Counted from the first letter of the stretch, positions 10,494 to 19,762 are shown. The stretch: DNA of 64,000 nt from CAZODA01 sp964578485 (GCA_964578485.1 CAZODA010000002.1:62001-126000), one strand, 5' to 3'. Notes: generated by a model from the sequence alone, not told the origin. A program made the numbers and translations.

Positions 10494-11048
10494 TCAATTT
10501 GTATTGCCAAAACTATTCAAATCTTTTAAATATACAGCAAGATATTGCAAAAGATCTGTAACTGAAGGCTCTTTTAATTCAATCATAAAATCAAGATCAT
10601 CTTGATAAGGCCCTAAGCCCCCGGCTTTAAGACCTGCTTTTGATAAAGATACTATCCAGTGTATTGCTTGGTAATAATGTGTTGTCAAAACTAAGAGAAG
10701 GTCTAATTTTTCGTCCACAAAATTTAAGATTTCTTCCTTTTGTGGCTTCATAAAAAAGGAACATTCCTTAATAGAATAAAACAAATAATTTTTATCACTG
10801 ATATAATTATGTTGTTTCACTTTTTCAGGAATAAAGCCAATAATTTGCACATTTTTTTCCTTTTGGAAATTCTGTTTGACAAAGAATTTTACTTCATCAT
10901 AGTTGTTCTTGTTAGAAGTGTCAAACACAATACCAATACTTTTGGCTTGATTAAGATTAATTGTTTTAATCTCTCTATGAAGGAGCTTTTTTTGTCGGCA
11001 CATCAATACCTTAGCTATACGACCTCGTATTTTTTTTAAAAATATCAC
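10494..11048 (-). CDS. DUF6913 family protein
   Basis: A Bacteroidetes-specific protein of about 184 aa with unknown function. Its core has an alternating strand/helix pattern: SIGIVFDTSNKNNYDEVKFF, VQIIGFIPEKV, then FDxx-type 'DLLLVLTTHYYQAIHWIVSL' and KAGGLGP. This order is typical of DUF6913, which often follows ligA in this phylum. The start is uncertain. A GTG at 11048, four nt after the ligA stop codon, gives MIFLKKIRGRIA and keeps the conserved basic N-terminus. A TTG at 11063 (inside ligA) and an ATG at 11003 are alternatives. It is translationally close to ligA and lies 56 nt before the LpoB-like gene. Confidence 0.7.
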   Translation of the reverse strand: MIFLKKIRGRIAKVLMCRQKKLLHREIKTINLNQAKSIGIVFDTSNKNNYDEVKFFVKQNFQKEKNVQIIGFIPEKVKQHNYISDKNYLFYSIKECSFFMKPQKEEILNFVDEKLDLLLVLTTHYYQAIHWIVSLSKAGLKAGGLGPYQDDLDFMIELKEPSVTDLLQYLAVYLKDLNSFGNTN

Positions 11049-11052
11049 AATT

Positions 11053-13557
11053 TTAATCTTCAAGTAATTTAAGAAATTCTTCTTCTGATATTATATCAAC
11101 ATTATATTCTTCAGCTTTCTTTAACTTTTCAGGCCCTGCTTTTTCACCGGCAAGGAGGTATTTTGTGTTTTTTGAAACAGAATTACTCACCCTTCCACCA
11201 TGCTGTTCTACTATATTTCTAAGTTCTTTCCTTCTGGCCGGAGTTCCAAAACTGCCTGAAATAACGATAGTTGTATCTTTCAACAATTCAGAATTATAAA
11301 ATAAGCTTTCTGATGGTTCAAATTTCATCTGTAAGCCATGATTTCGTAGTCTGGATACAAGTTGTAAATTCTTTTCCTCGGAAAAGAAGTCTTTTACGCT
11401 TCCTGCAATAGATTCACCAATATCTTTAACTGCCAAGAGTTCTTCGCTTGAAGCATCTTTTAATTTTTCTATATCCCCAAAAGCTTCTGCCAGATTTTTT
11501 GCAACGGTTTCACCAACAAATCTTATCCCAAGGGCAAATAACACTTTATCGAAGGGGGTTGATTTTGATTTTTCCAAAGAATTAACTATCCTCTTGTATG
11601 AAAGAGTTCTAATACTTATCAATGGTAAATGATTGATTTTATCAAAACTGAAATTCTTCGAATGGAGCCTTTCAAATAAACTATTGGCGGTTATAAAATC
11701 AATTGCTCCGGCTTGTTCCAGCTCATGAGGGCTCGCTTTAAACAGATGATAAAAGTATTTAAAGTGGTCCATGATTTTATTGATGCCGACAATACTCAGA
11801 TTTGCAATTTTTAATGCATCAATAAAATTCTCCGGACTTATTTCATTATCTTCAATAGTTAAATGACTTAAAAATCTTTTATTTGCTTCAGTATATAGGA
11901 AAGCCAATTCATCAATTTTAATTCCTTGATTTTCAACAAGATTAAAAAGTAATTCTGTCTTTGATAAGGTGTCTTCTGTAAGCTCATCGGCAATAATGTT
12001 GCATTTCACCAATGTTGGCGCACCTTTTAATGAATATAGTATTCTTGACAATGGAATATTTGATGGGAGGGGAGTACCTTGTTTATCTTCAGTTTTTAAT
12101 TGCTCCAGATTAAGGAATTCATTTTTCCTTTGTGGAATAGTATATAAATCTGATATATCTCTTATCAAGTTTTTCTGATAAAACATTTCTATGGTTTCTT
12201 CTCCCAAGCCTTCTATATCCATAGCTTTACGACCGGCAAAATGAATAATTTTTCCGAGAATTTGAGGTGGGCAGCCTGTTTCATTGGGACAATAATGTGC
12301 TGCTTCTCCTTGTTCTCTCACTAATTTAGTGGAACAAACCGGACAATGATCTATAAAAATAACAGCCTGACTATCAGCACTGCGATAGCTTAAGTCAACA
12401 TTAGTAATCTTAGGGATAATTTCACCTCCTTTTTCAATCTCCACCATATCATTATAGTGAAGATCCAATTTTGCAATAATATCAGCATTATGAAGTGATG
12501 CTCTTTTTACCGTAGTACCGGCAAGTAATACCGGATCCAAATTAGCAACCGGTGTAACAGCACCTGTACGTCCCACCTGATAACTCACAGATAAGAGTCG
12601 TGTTAATGCTGATTCGGCCTGAAATTTATATGAAATAGCCCAGCGAGGTGATTTTGCAGTGTTGCCAAGTTGTTCACGTAATGACAAACTATCAACCTTT
12701 ATTACCACTCCATCAATTTCAAAAGGTAATTTATCCCGTTGTTTATCCCATTTATTAATAAAATCGAGTATTTCTTCAAAATTCTTGCATAATTTAATGT
12801 GAGGAGAAATCCTTAGTCCCCAATTTTCGGCAATTTTAAGGATTTTAAAATGACTATCAGAAGGAAGTGAGTCGCCTAATAAATAATAAAGATAACATTC
12901 TAAGGGTCGTTTAGCAGCCAAAGAACTATTTTGAAGTTTCAAGGAGCCGGCCGCCGCATTTCTTGGATTGGCAAATAAAGGAAGATTGTTAGCTTTTCTT
13001 TCGTCATTTAATTTCGCGAAACTGTTCTTTGATATAAATATTTCCCCTCTTATTTCAAATTGTTTTGGAAAATCACCAAGTAATTGCAGGGGAATACTTT
13101 TTATTGTTTTGACATTTTCACTTACATCATCACCAATAAAGCCGTCACCACGCGTAAGGGCAGAAACAAGTATGCCATTTTCATAATTTAAAGAAATTGC
13201 AGTACCATCAAATTTTAGTTCGCAAACAAATTCAACATCATCACCACTTAGCTTTTTAACCCTATTAATAAAATCTTTTAATTCAGATTCTGAATAAGTA
13301 TTACCCAATGAAAGCATGGGATATTTATGAGGAAAGGATTGAAATTCCTGGTTTAAATCACTGCCCACCCTCATACTTGGACTGTTGGAATCATAAAAAT
13401 CGGGATTAAGTTCTTCTAATCGAATCAATTCCTTCATTTTCTGATCAAACTCATAATCAGATATTTCCGGCTTGTTTTTTATATAATAAAGATAGTTGTG
13501 ATGATGCAGTTCCCGGCGTAGTTGAATAATAGTATTTTCAATACCTGATTGTCCCAT
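11053..13557 (-). CDS. ligA: NAD-dependent DNA ligase with an extra ~165-residue segment in the HhH region
   Basis: Seals nicks in duplex DNA using NAD+ during replication and repair. Domains in order: an Ia helical domain with HHHNYLYYI and the NAD-binding region; an adenylation domain with the active-site Lys in CELKFDG (about residue 115); an OB fold (QVGRTGAVTPVANL); a four-Cys zinc finger (CPVC...CPNE..C, about 405-430); helix-hairpin-helix repeats; and a C-terminal BRCT domain (GSFGTPARRKELR). The protein is 834 aa, against about 670 for the family. The surplus lies between DLYTIPQ (about 483) and LSYKRIVNSLEKSK (about 662), inside the HhH region. The ATG at 13557 is preferred over a TTG four codons upstream. 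It is the only ligase in the window and should be essential. Confidence 0.93.
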   Translation of the reverse strand: MGQSGIENTIIQLRRELHHHNYLYYIKNKPEISDYEFDQKMKELIRLEELNPDFYDSNSPSMRVGSDLNQEFQSFPHKYPMLSLGNTYSESELKDFINRVKKLSGDDVEFVCELKFDGTAISLNYENGILVSALTRGDGFIGDDVSENVKTIKSIPLQLLGDFPKQFEIRGEIFISKNSFAKLNDERKANNLPLFANPRNAAAGSLKLQNSSLAAKRPLECYLYYLLGDSLPSDSHFKILKIAENWGLRISPHIKLCKNFEEILDFINKWDKQRDKLPFEIDGVVIKVDSLSLREQLGNTAKSPRWAISYKFQAESALTRLLSVSYQVGRTGAVTPVANLDPVLLAGTTVKRASLHNADIIAKLDLHYNDMVEIEKGGEIIPKITNVDLSYRSADSQAVIFIDHCPVCSTKLVREQGEAAHYCPNETGCPPQILGKIIHFAGRKAMDIEGLGEETIEMFYQKNLIRDISDLYTIPQRKNEFLNLEQLKTEDKQGTPLPSNIPLSRILYSLKGAPTLVKCNIIADELTEDTLSKTELLFNLVENQGIKIDELAFLYTEANKRFLSHLTIEDNEISPENFIDALKIANLSIVGINKIMDHFKYFYHLFKASPHELEQAGAIDFITANSLFERLHSKNFSFDKINHLPLISIRTLSYKRIVNSLEKSKSTPFDKVLFALGIRFVGETVAKNLAEAFGDIEKLKDASSEELLAVKDIGESIAGSVKDFFSEEKNLQLVSRLRNHGLQMKFEPSESLFYNSELLKDTTIVISGSFGTPARRKELRNIVEQHGGRVSNSVSKNTKYLLAGEKAGPEKLKKAEEYNVDIISEEEFLKLLED

Positions 13558-13642
13558 TTTTACTTTCAAAGTTATTTCAGCTTCTTTTTAAAGATTAAAG
13601 TGCAATTTTAAGGAATAAGCACTTTAGTTAAAAGAAAATTTG

Positions 13643-13897
13643 CTATTTATTTGATCGTCTCGAAAACAAATTTCTAAACCAAAGTCGAGCGCCCGTGGAA
13701 ATTGGTTTTAGTAATTCTGCAACTGCTACGGATATTATACGTGAAGGATTAAGGGCTGCACTTAATTCCCAGACTGATAGGTCAAGTCTTTTTCTGGATA
13801 GTTTGACCTCATAGGAAAGCCGGTTTTTTTCTAATTGAATTTTATTAAATGAATCAATACGGTTGAAAGAACTATTAGTTTTATTTTTCATTTTCAT
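13643..13897 (-). CDS. small hypothetical protein in YtxH/holin-like operon
   Basis: An 84-aa basic protein with no recognised domain. The first 40 residues are polar and probably helical (KIQLEKNRLSYEVKLSRKRL). The C-terminal half, ELSAALNPSRIISVAVAELL, is amphipathic and precedes a basic FSRR tail, as if it lies against the membrane. Its start overlaps the end of the holin-like gene by 17 nt, so it is almost certainly in the same operon and may be translationally coupled to it. In Bacteroidetes this third gene often accompanies the YtxH plus phage-holin-superfamily pair. The function is unknown. Confidence 0.6.
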   Translation of the reverse strand: MKMKNKTNSSFNRIDSFNKIQLEKNRLSYEVKLSRKRLDLSVWELSAALNPSRIISVAVAELLKPISTGARLWFRNLFSRRSNK

Positions 13898-14249
13898 TGT
13901 ATTTTAGAAAAAACAATTTAATAAGTGCCTGAATAACGGGCTTTTCTATTAATTTTTTTCGAAATAAATAAAATATTAATGCAATTAAAAAATAAAAAGC
14001 AGCTATAATGAGAAAGCCAAGAGCAGCTGAATTTAATAATTCACCTATGAAAAAGGCAAAAGCCAGTGATACAAACAAAAAACCAAAAAAGAAAAGGAAT
14101 AAAATTCCGGCTTTTAAAGCAAGACCTGAAATAGCATGTGCAAGTTCCTCAACGAGATGAAGTTTAACAAGATCAATTCGTTTGTTTAAATAATCTTCAA
14201 GATCTTCTTTAACTTCAACAAGAAGATCTTTAAAATCGTTTCGAAGCAT
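13881..14249 (-). CDS. phage holin superfamily (DUF1469/Phage_holin_3_6-like) membrane protein
   Basis: A 122-aa protein with a charged amphipathic N-terminus (DLLVEVKEDLEDYLNKRIDLVKLHLVEE), two hydrophobic membrane segments (residues about 43-72 and 76-95) and a basic C-terminal tail. This layout is that of the cellular 'phage holin family' (Phage_holin_3_6/DUF1469) proteins, which are not phage lysis genes but chromosomal inner-membrane proteins often found with YtxH proteins and thought to belong to envelope stress responses. It lies between ytxH (112 nt upstream) and a small unknown gene that overlaps it. Confidence 0.78.
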   Translation of the reverse strand: MLRNDFKDLLVEVKEDLEDYLNKRIDLVKLHLVEELAHAISGLALKAGILFLFFFGFLFVSLAFAFFIGELLNSAALGFLIIAAFYFLIALIFYLFRKKLIEKPVIQALIKLFFLKYNENEK

Positions 14250-14360
14250 GATAAAGATTTAAATAATTCAAAAAAACCGGTCATCTTTAAAATGATAGTT
14301 CTTCTGTTTAGATAACCGGTTAATTACATAAAAGCTGTTATTCTTATAATACAAGAATTA

Positions 14361-14648
14361 TCAAACATCTGCTTGTTTGCTTGGCTTAGTCTTTTTATAT
14401 TCATTCATAAGGTGTTTTATTCTTTCTTCAATTTCCTGAATTTTCACTTTAAGATTATCTTTCAATTCACCGCTTTTATCTTTCATTTTGCCACGTAATA
14501 TCTCCAGCTCATTTTCCAAATCCTCAATCTTCTTTTTTATTTGTTTACGTGTGTCATCTCCGGATTGCGGAGCATATAATAAGGCAACAGTTGCGCCAAG
14601 GATAACGCCAACCAGTAAACCACCAAAAAATGAACCTGCGCTTTTCAT
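14361..14648 (-). CDS. YtxH domain-containing protein
   Basis: A 95-aa protein: an N-terminal glycine-rich membrane segment (GSFFGGLLVGVILGATVALL), the YtxH hallmark YAPQSGDDTRKQI, and then a long charged coiled coil (residues about 35-85). YtxH proteins are general-stress-associated, membrane-anchored proteins whose mechanism is unknown. It is the first gene of a three-gene minus-strand operon with the holin-like and small unknown proteins, and diverges from the relA-like gene across a 344-nt gap. Confidence 0.85.
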   Translation of the reverse strand: MKSAGSFFGGLLVGVILGATVALLYAPQSGDDTRKQIKKKIEDLENELEILRGKMKDKSGELKDNLKVKIQEIEERIKHLMNEYKKTKPSKQADV

Positions 14649-14992
14649 AAATAGATATTTTAAGATTTAACAATTAATTAATTTTCACTTTCTACTTTAT
14701 TATTAAGCTTATGATTATGTCTTATTATAGTTTTATTAATAAGACAATTCTGATAAAGCTTTGTTCGTAATTTAAGTTACAAATTCAATACCAAATTAGT
14801 TGAATAAACTTAAATAAAACTATTTAGATTATCAAATACAAATAAAAATTGATTTATAATATTTATTACTATTAATCTCAGAGATAGGATGATACAGATA
14901 ATCAGCAGTTTTAAATTAAAATTTTATGAATTAACAGCTGTAATCCATCACGGGTTTATTTATATCTTTACATCAATAATTTATTTTAATTT
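14649..14992. promoter_or_regulatory. divergent intergenic region ytxH / relA-like
   Basis: A 344-nt AT-rich gap between divergently transcribed genes, expected to carry both promoters. On the plus side a TATCTTTA (14959-14966) resembles the Bacteroidetes -7 box TAnnTTTG with one mismatch, about 27 nt before the relA-like ATG. No gene, repeat or strong hairpin was seen in the rest. Confidence 0.45.
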
Positions 14993-17227
14993 ATGGATGA
15001 AAGGGTAGAACACATTTCAATAGATGAGCGAAAGCAAATAGTTGTTGCCTATCAACAATTATTGCGTGTTGCAGGAGGTTTACTTGAAAGTTCAGACATC
15101 AAACTCATACGTCGTGCTATAGAGATTTCAATTGCTGAAATCGGCTTTAAACAACGTGTTAAAGGGCGTCTTTCTGTGGTTCATTCTTTAGAGGCAGCCA
15201 AAATAATTGTAAGTGAAATTGGTCTTGGCCGTACTTCTCTTATTTGTACTTTGCTTTATGATACCATCCAGTATTCAGATAATTTTCTTGAAACTGTAAA
15301 AAAACAATTTGGTACTCAGGTTGCCAATATTTTAGAGGGCTTGGTAAAAGTAAATGATCTTTATCAACGCAATGTTTCCGTTGAATCGGAAAATTTCAGA
15401 AAATTACTGTTGACATTTGCACAAGATGTTCGTGTAATACTGATTATTATCGCCGATCGTTTACTCACTATGCGGACACTTGATTTATTTCAGCCCGAGA
15501 TGCAGCTAAAAATAGCCTATGAAGTATCCTATTTATATGCTCCAATGGCGCATCGTTTAGGCTTATATTCAATTAAATCTGAAATGGAAGATTTGGTTAT
15601 GAAATATACAAATAATGAAATGTATAAATTCATTGCCAAAAAGCTTAATGAAACAAAACGCGCCCGTGAAAAATATATAAATGAATTTATTGCACCACTA
15701 AAATTAGATTTGCAAGCTCATAATTTAAAATTTGATATTAAGGGCCGTACAAAAACCATTTATTCGATTTTCAATAAAATGCAGAAGCAAAATGTTGAAT
15801 TCGAACAGGTTTATGATTTATTTGCTATTCGTATTATTTTAGACAGTAAGGCAAAAGATGAAAAGGCTGATTGTTGGAGGGTTTATTCCATCTTGGCCGA
15901 TAAATATCAGCCCAATCCAAGTCGTATGCGCGATTGGCTATCTGTTCCCAAAAGTAATGGCTATGAATCTTTACATACCACGGTATTGGGTCCGGAAAAT
16001 AAATGGGTGGAGGTTCAAATTCGCTCGCGCCGCATGAATGATATTGCAGAAAGGGGATTGGCAGCCCATTGGAAGTATAAAGGTTTAAAAGGTGACCGGG
16101 GGTTGGATACATGGTTGTCAAATATTCGTGAGATATTGGATAATCCTGAATTGAATGCCAAAGATTTTATTGATGATTTTAAGTTAAATCTTTATGAAGA
16201 AGAAGTATTTGTTTTTACACCAAAGGGTGATTTGAGAAGGTTTCCAAAGGGCTCGACGGTTCTTGACTTTGCTTTTGATATTCATACAGAAGTTGGTAAA
16301 AAATGCCTTGGTGCCAAAGTCAACGATAAGAATGTATCTATTCGTTATGTCTTACAAAATGGAGATCAAGTTGCTATAAATACTTCTACCACTCAAGAGC
16401 CCAAACAAGATTGGTTGAAATATGTAGTTACCTCTCGGGCAAAAACAAAGTTAAAGCAGGCATTACGTGAGATCCATAACAAAGAAGCCGAATTAGGCAA
16501 AGAGTTATTAATTCGCAGGTTAAAAAACTGGAAATTAGAGCTTAATGATCAGTTAACCGGATTAATGGTTAAACATTTTAAGTTTAAAAATACCAATGAA
16601 TTTTTCAGAGATATTGCATTGGAAAAAATCGATTTAATTAATATAAAAGAATATATAATTCAATATGAAAAGAGCGTACAAGAGCGCGAACATTCTGAAC
16701 ATTTGCAAGGTATAAAAAGTGCCGGAAATTTTATAGGCCCTTCTCATAATGAAGAATTGCACGATGGCCAAGATGTTTTATTAATTGACAAAAATTTGAC
16801 CAATGTCGATTACAAACTTGCCAAATGCTGTAATCCCATATTTGGGGATGAAATATTTGGTTTTGTATCTGTTTCAGGTGGAATACGTATACATCGTAAA
16901 AGTTGCCCAAATGCTCGTGATTTACATACAAAGTTTTTTTACCGTATTATAAAAGCCGGCTGGACCGGTGAAGCGGAGGCTAATTATTTGGTTGCCATTA
17001 AAGTAGTAGGTGAAGATGATATTGGAATAATAAGCAATGTATCGCAACTTATTACCAAAGAATTTAATCTTAAAATTAGAGCTATTACTGTTGACAGCAA
17101 AGAAGGTTTATTTGAAGGAACAATATCAATATTTGTAAATAACATTCAAATATTGAACACTTTAAAAAAGAAAATAAGCGAAGTGAAAGGTGTTATTTCA
17201 GCTACCAGGATTGATGCAGTACAATAA
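14993..17227 (+). CDS. RelA/SpoT homologue, probably (p)ppGpp synthetase with degenerate hydrolase site
   Basis: A 744-aa long RSH protein making the alarmone (p)ppGpp from ATP and GTP or GDP. Domains: HD-type hydrolase (about 35-160), nucleotidyltransferase synthetase (about 240-355), TGS (about 394-455), helical and Zn-finger/CC region (AKCCNPIFGDEIFG, about 607-620) and ACT (about 660-744). Synthetase residues look intact: GRTKTIYSIFNKM, the Asp in YDLFAIR (about 265), and the Glu in WVEVQIR (about 330) with AERGLAAHWKYK. In the hydrolase domain the HD pair is LLYD (Tyr about 89 instead of His), and the catalytic acidic pair that follows is Gln-Tyr (93-94). This suggests a RelA-type, synthetase-only enzyme; in this phylum a second bifunctional SpoT usually exists elsewhere. 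A TPR-HTH regulator follows after 32 nt. Confidence 0.9.
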   Translation: MDERVEHISIDERKQIVVAYQQLLRVAGGLLESSDIKLIRRAIEISIAEIGFKQRVKGRLSVVHSLEAAKIIVSEIGLGRTSLICTLLYDTIQYSDNFLETVKKQFGTQVANILEGLVKVNDLYQRNVSVESENFRKLLLTFAQDVRVILIIIADRLLTMRTLDLFQPEMQLKIAYEVSYLYAPMAHRLGLYSIKSEMEDLVMKYTNNEMYKFIAKKLNETKRAREKYINEFIAPLKLDLQAHNLKFDIKGRTKTIYSIFNKMQKQNVEFEQVYDLFAIRIILDSKAKDEKADCWRVYSILADKYQPNPSRMRDWLSVPKSNGYESLHTTVLGPENKWVEVQIRSRRMNDIAERGLAAHWKYKGLKGDRGLDTWLSNIREILDNPELNAKDFIDDFKLNLYEEEVFVFTPKGDLRRFPKGSTVLDFAFDIHTEVGKKCLGAKVNDKNVSIRYVLQNGDQVAINTSTTQEPKQDWLKYVVTSRAKTKLKQALREIHNKEAELGKELLIRRLKNWKLELNDQLTGLMVKHFKFKNTNEFFRDIALEKIDLINIKEYIIQYEKSVQEREHSEHLQGIKSAGNFIGPSHNEELHDGQDVLLIDKNLTNVDYKLAKCCNPIFGDEIFGFVSVSGGIRIHRKSCPNARDLHTKFFYRIIKAGWTGEAEANYLVAIKVVGEDDIGIISNVSQLITKEFNLKIRAITVDSKEGLFEGTISIFVNNIQILNTLKKKISEVKGVISATRIDAVQ

Positions 17228-17247
17228 ATTAAAATCTGTTTTTAAAT

Positions 17248-17255
17248 TATCTTTG
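17248..17255 (+). promoter_or_regulatory. putative -7 promoter box (TATCTTTG)
   Basis: An exact match to the Bacteroidetes -7 element TAnnTTTG, just after the relA-like stop codon. A transcript from it would start at about 17261, on top of the ATG assigned to the TPR regulator. So either that message is leaderless or translation begins further in. No -33 TTTG is seen at the usual spacing. Confidence 0.4.
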
Positions 17256-17259
17256 TCAG

Positions 17260-19113
17260 ATGTGGTATTTAAATTTAAAAGAAAAACATAATAATCGACT
17301 TTTAAATTATTGGTATTCAACCAGAACAGATATTTGTTTTTCGGAAAAACAAGCTTTTTTCCCGGTTCAAAAAATCAATTATCACTTTAAACTATTATAT
17401 AATTCTATTGCCGGGAAAATTTTAAATTATTGCTTTTCTGCAAGCCTTGTTATTTTATTTATTTTAGTATTGCCATCGTGTAATTTTCATCAATCCGTCT
17501 ATCATCAAAAACTTTCAAGAATTGATAGCATGTTGATTGACAATCAAATCGCTAATATTGAAGATAGCCTTTCGGCAATAAACCCCAATTTGCTCAATGA
17601 GAGTAATTTGTCTTATTTTAAACTATTAAAAGCTATTTCAGATCTTGATAAGCGCAAAAATATTATTAGTGATTCATTATATCTTAAACTTGCAAAATAT
17701 TATCACACCCAAAAACCTTCCAATAACGCCATTCGTGCACAATTATATCTTGGAATAGCCAGATACCGCCTGCAAATGCCTGATTCGTTGGTTTACGAGC
17801 CTTTAAAGGAAGCAGAAAGCCTTATGATGGCTAATTTAGATATAGTAAATTCGGCAACAGAATTTGCTATATATAAATATCTTGGGAAAATCAATGAACG
17901 TCAGAATAACTACGAACAAGCCAACAATTATTATGAACAAGCTAAAAATTTAAGTATTGAAGTTAAGAGTATTGACTATTTAGTTACTTCCTCACTCTTA
18001 TTGTTTTGGAATCATTTAAGATATAAAAGATATGACGAAGCACGTTATATTATTACCAATACCGACACTATTAAGGCTAACAAGATTAAAATTAATCAGT
18101 TGTTTTCTTTAAAGAATGCCAAGGCTGCTTTTTATTATACACAACAACAATTTGATAGCGCATTATATGTATATAATGAGCTTGAGAAAAATGCACACGA
18201 AATTGACGGATTGGTTCGAATGTCAAATATATTTTATTCAAAATCCCTTGCATTTAATAATTTAAACCGTACTGATTCAGCATTATACTATGCTCAAAAA
18301 GCAGTAGAAAATATTACTGACAGTTCCGGCATGCGGCAATCATATTACTTATATTCTTACCTTGCTAATCTGGCCTATAAAAATGAAGATTTCAAATTAT
18401 CATCTGAAAGTTATAATACTGCCTACCAACAACTTCATGAGGCAACTGATGAAATGACAAAAAAGCGTATTTTAGAGTTAGAGAAAAAATATGATTATTC
18501 AAGGATTGAATTAGCTGCTTTTAAACAAAAGCAAAATGCACAATTAATGATTCTATCAATCAGCTTTGTTGTTTTAATTTTAAGTTTAACAGTAATTATT
18601 TATAAACAGCAATTAAGGCAAAACAAAATTCAACTTGAAAAAGAAACCCTTCTTAGGGAAAGTGCTGAACTGAAAGCTGCCCAAAGTGAATTTGAAAAAA
18701 ATCAAAAGGAACAATTAATAATGCTTTATCATCATTTAGTTCAGCGGCATGCAATAACAGAAGAACGTTTTGAACAACTATCCTATAGATTCATTAAAGA
18801 TTATCCTGCTATCCATGACGATATTCATGCTGAATTGAATGATTTGAAAGTTGAATTGAATAATATGCTATCTGGTCTTATACATGATGATTTATTTTAT
18901 TCACTTCTTCCCATTCCTAAAACTATACCTTTAACAAATGGTGAAAAGATGATCCTTTTCCTTCTATTTTGTCAAACTTCAAATCGTCAATTAGCGACAA
19001 TACTAGGAATAACTGCCGGTAATTTACGTGTAAGGAAATCTAATTTACGTCGTAAATTATCTAATCATTTGGAAGATATTCCTAAAATAGATGAAATTAT
19101 GGCCCTTTTTTAA
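17260..19113 (+). CDS. TPR transcriptional regulator with membrane segment and C-terminal HTH
   Basis: A 617-aa protein of the common Bacteroidetes type: an N-terminal hydrophobic segment ending in LPSC (a possible lipobox, about residue 77); TPR-like helical repeats (about 110-400, e.g. KYLGKINERQNNYEQANNYY); a transmembrane helix (about 428-446, MILSISFVVLILSLTVII); a coiled coil; and a C-terminal HTH (ATILGITAGNLRVRKSNLRR) after 'NGEKMILFLLF', which resembles LuxR-like tails. Such proteins sense something outside the membrane and bind DNA inside. The start is doubtful: about 60 residues precede the hydrophobic segment, and a promoter box overlaps the ATG. A later non-ATG start would give an ordinary lipoprotein-like signal sequence, but none is obvious. 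Targets are unknown. Confidence 0.72.
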   Translation: MWYLNLKEKHNNRLLNYWYSTRTDICFSEKQAFFPVQKINYHFKLLYNSIAGKILNYCFSASLVILFILVLPSCNFHQSVYHQKLSRIDSMLIDNQIANIEDSLSAINPNLLNESNLSYFKLLKAISDLDKRKNIISDSLYLKLAKYYHTQKPSNNAIRAQLYLGIARYRLQMPDSLVYEPLKEAESLMMANLDIVNSATEFAIYKYLGKINERQNNYEQANNYYEQAKNLSIEVKSIDYLVTSSLLLFWNHLRYKRYDEARYIITNTDTIKANKIKINQLFSLKNAKAAFYYTQQQFDSALYVYNELEKNAHEIDGLVRMSNIFYSKSLAFNNLNRTDSALYYAQKAVENITDSSGMRQSYYLYSYLANLAYKNEDFKLSSESYNTAYQQLHEATDEMTKKRILELEKKYDYSRIELAAFKQKQNAQLMILSISFVVLILSLTVIIYKQQLRQNKIQLEKETLLRESAELKAAQSEFEKNQKEQLIMLYHHLVQRHAITEERFEQLSYRFIKDYPAIHDDIHAELNDLKVELNNMLSGLIHDDLFYSLLPIPKTIPLTNGEKMILFLLFCQTSNRQLATILGITAGNLRVRKSNLRRKLSNHLEDIPKIDEIMALF

Positions 19114-19315
19114 CTACTCTCTTTTTTAGCTATTTTAAAAACTTCATAATCTACTTCGCTTTATAGCGTTAATTTGTTTTTTATAAGCTTTTGTAATTTA
19201 GCCTATTACCTTGCATCCTAACGTTAAAATTTTTCAGAATGCAAAAAACTATTGAAAATTTAAGAAAGGATGGCTATTTTTTGGTTAGGGTTAAAACGTT
19301 AAAAAACAAAATCTT

Positions 19316-19762
19316 ATGGAAAGAAAAAATTATTTTGTAAAGTTATTACTCATTATGATAATGGGTATGTTCTCTGTAATTTTATTTGGAGGAGATGATG
19401 ATGATGATGTACCTGATCGAATGATCGATTTATTAATTGTAATTGATGATGGTGTTACAATAAAAAGTACTCCCGGAGACTATCTTGGTCTTACTAAAAA
19501 GGTAGAAAGTTTAAGAAGCGGTTTTGGTGAATTTAAAGCCGGTTATAATTCAAATTTTGTTTTTATTGATTCTTACAACTATCGAGGTTTAGTTTTGGTA
19601 GAGCTTGAAAGTGTTAATTCAAATGTTTTTATCTCCGATTCATTTATTGTTAATGGCAGTGGGTCATTTCAATTAAATATATCGGATCTCGATTCCGGAG
19701 TTTATATATTAAGCATTGAAACCAGTTACCAAACTTATTCAGGAGAATTTAAACTTGACTAA
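19316..19762 (+). CDS. DUF3244-like secreted protein
   Basis: A 148-aa protein with an N-terminal hydrophobic signal (FVKLLLIMIMGMFSVILF), an acidic GGDDDDD run just after it, and a small beta-sandwich C-terminus: NYRGLVLVELESVNSNVFIS, then SFQLNISDLDSGVYILSIET. The pattern 'G.Y.L.I.T....Y.GEF.L' fits DUF3244, a short Bacteroidetes domain of unknown role that resembles T9SS-type beta domains. It stands alone between the TPR regulator and a terminator-bearing gap. Confidence 0.55.
   Translation: MERKNYFVKLLLIMIMGMFSVILFGGDDDDDVPDRMIDLLIVIDDGVTIKSTPGDYLGLTKKVESLRSGFGEFKAGYNSNFVFIDSYNYRGLVLVELESVNSNVFISDSFIVNGSGSFQLNISDLDSGVYILSIETSYQTYSGEFKLD

Noticed and set aside
13881..14249. Prophage holin
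   Set aside because: No phage genes surround it, and it pairs with YtxH as cellular members of this superfamily do.
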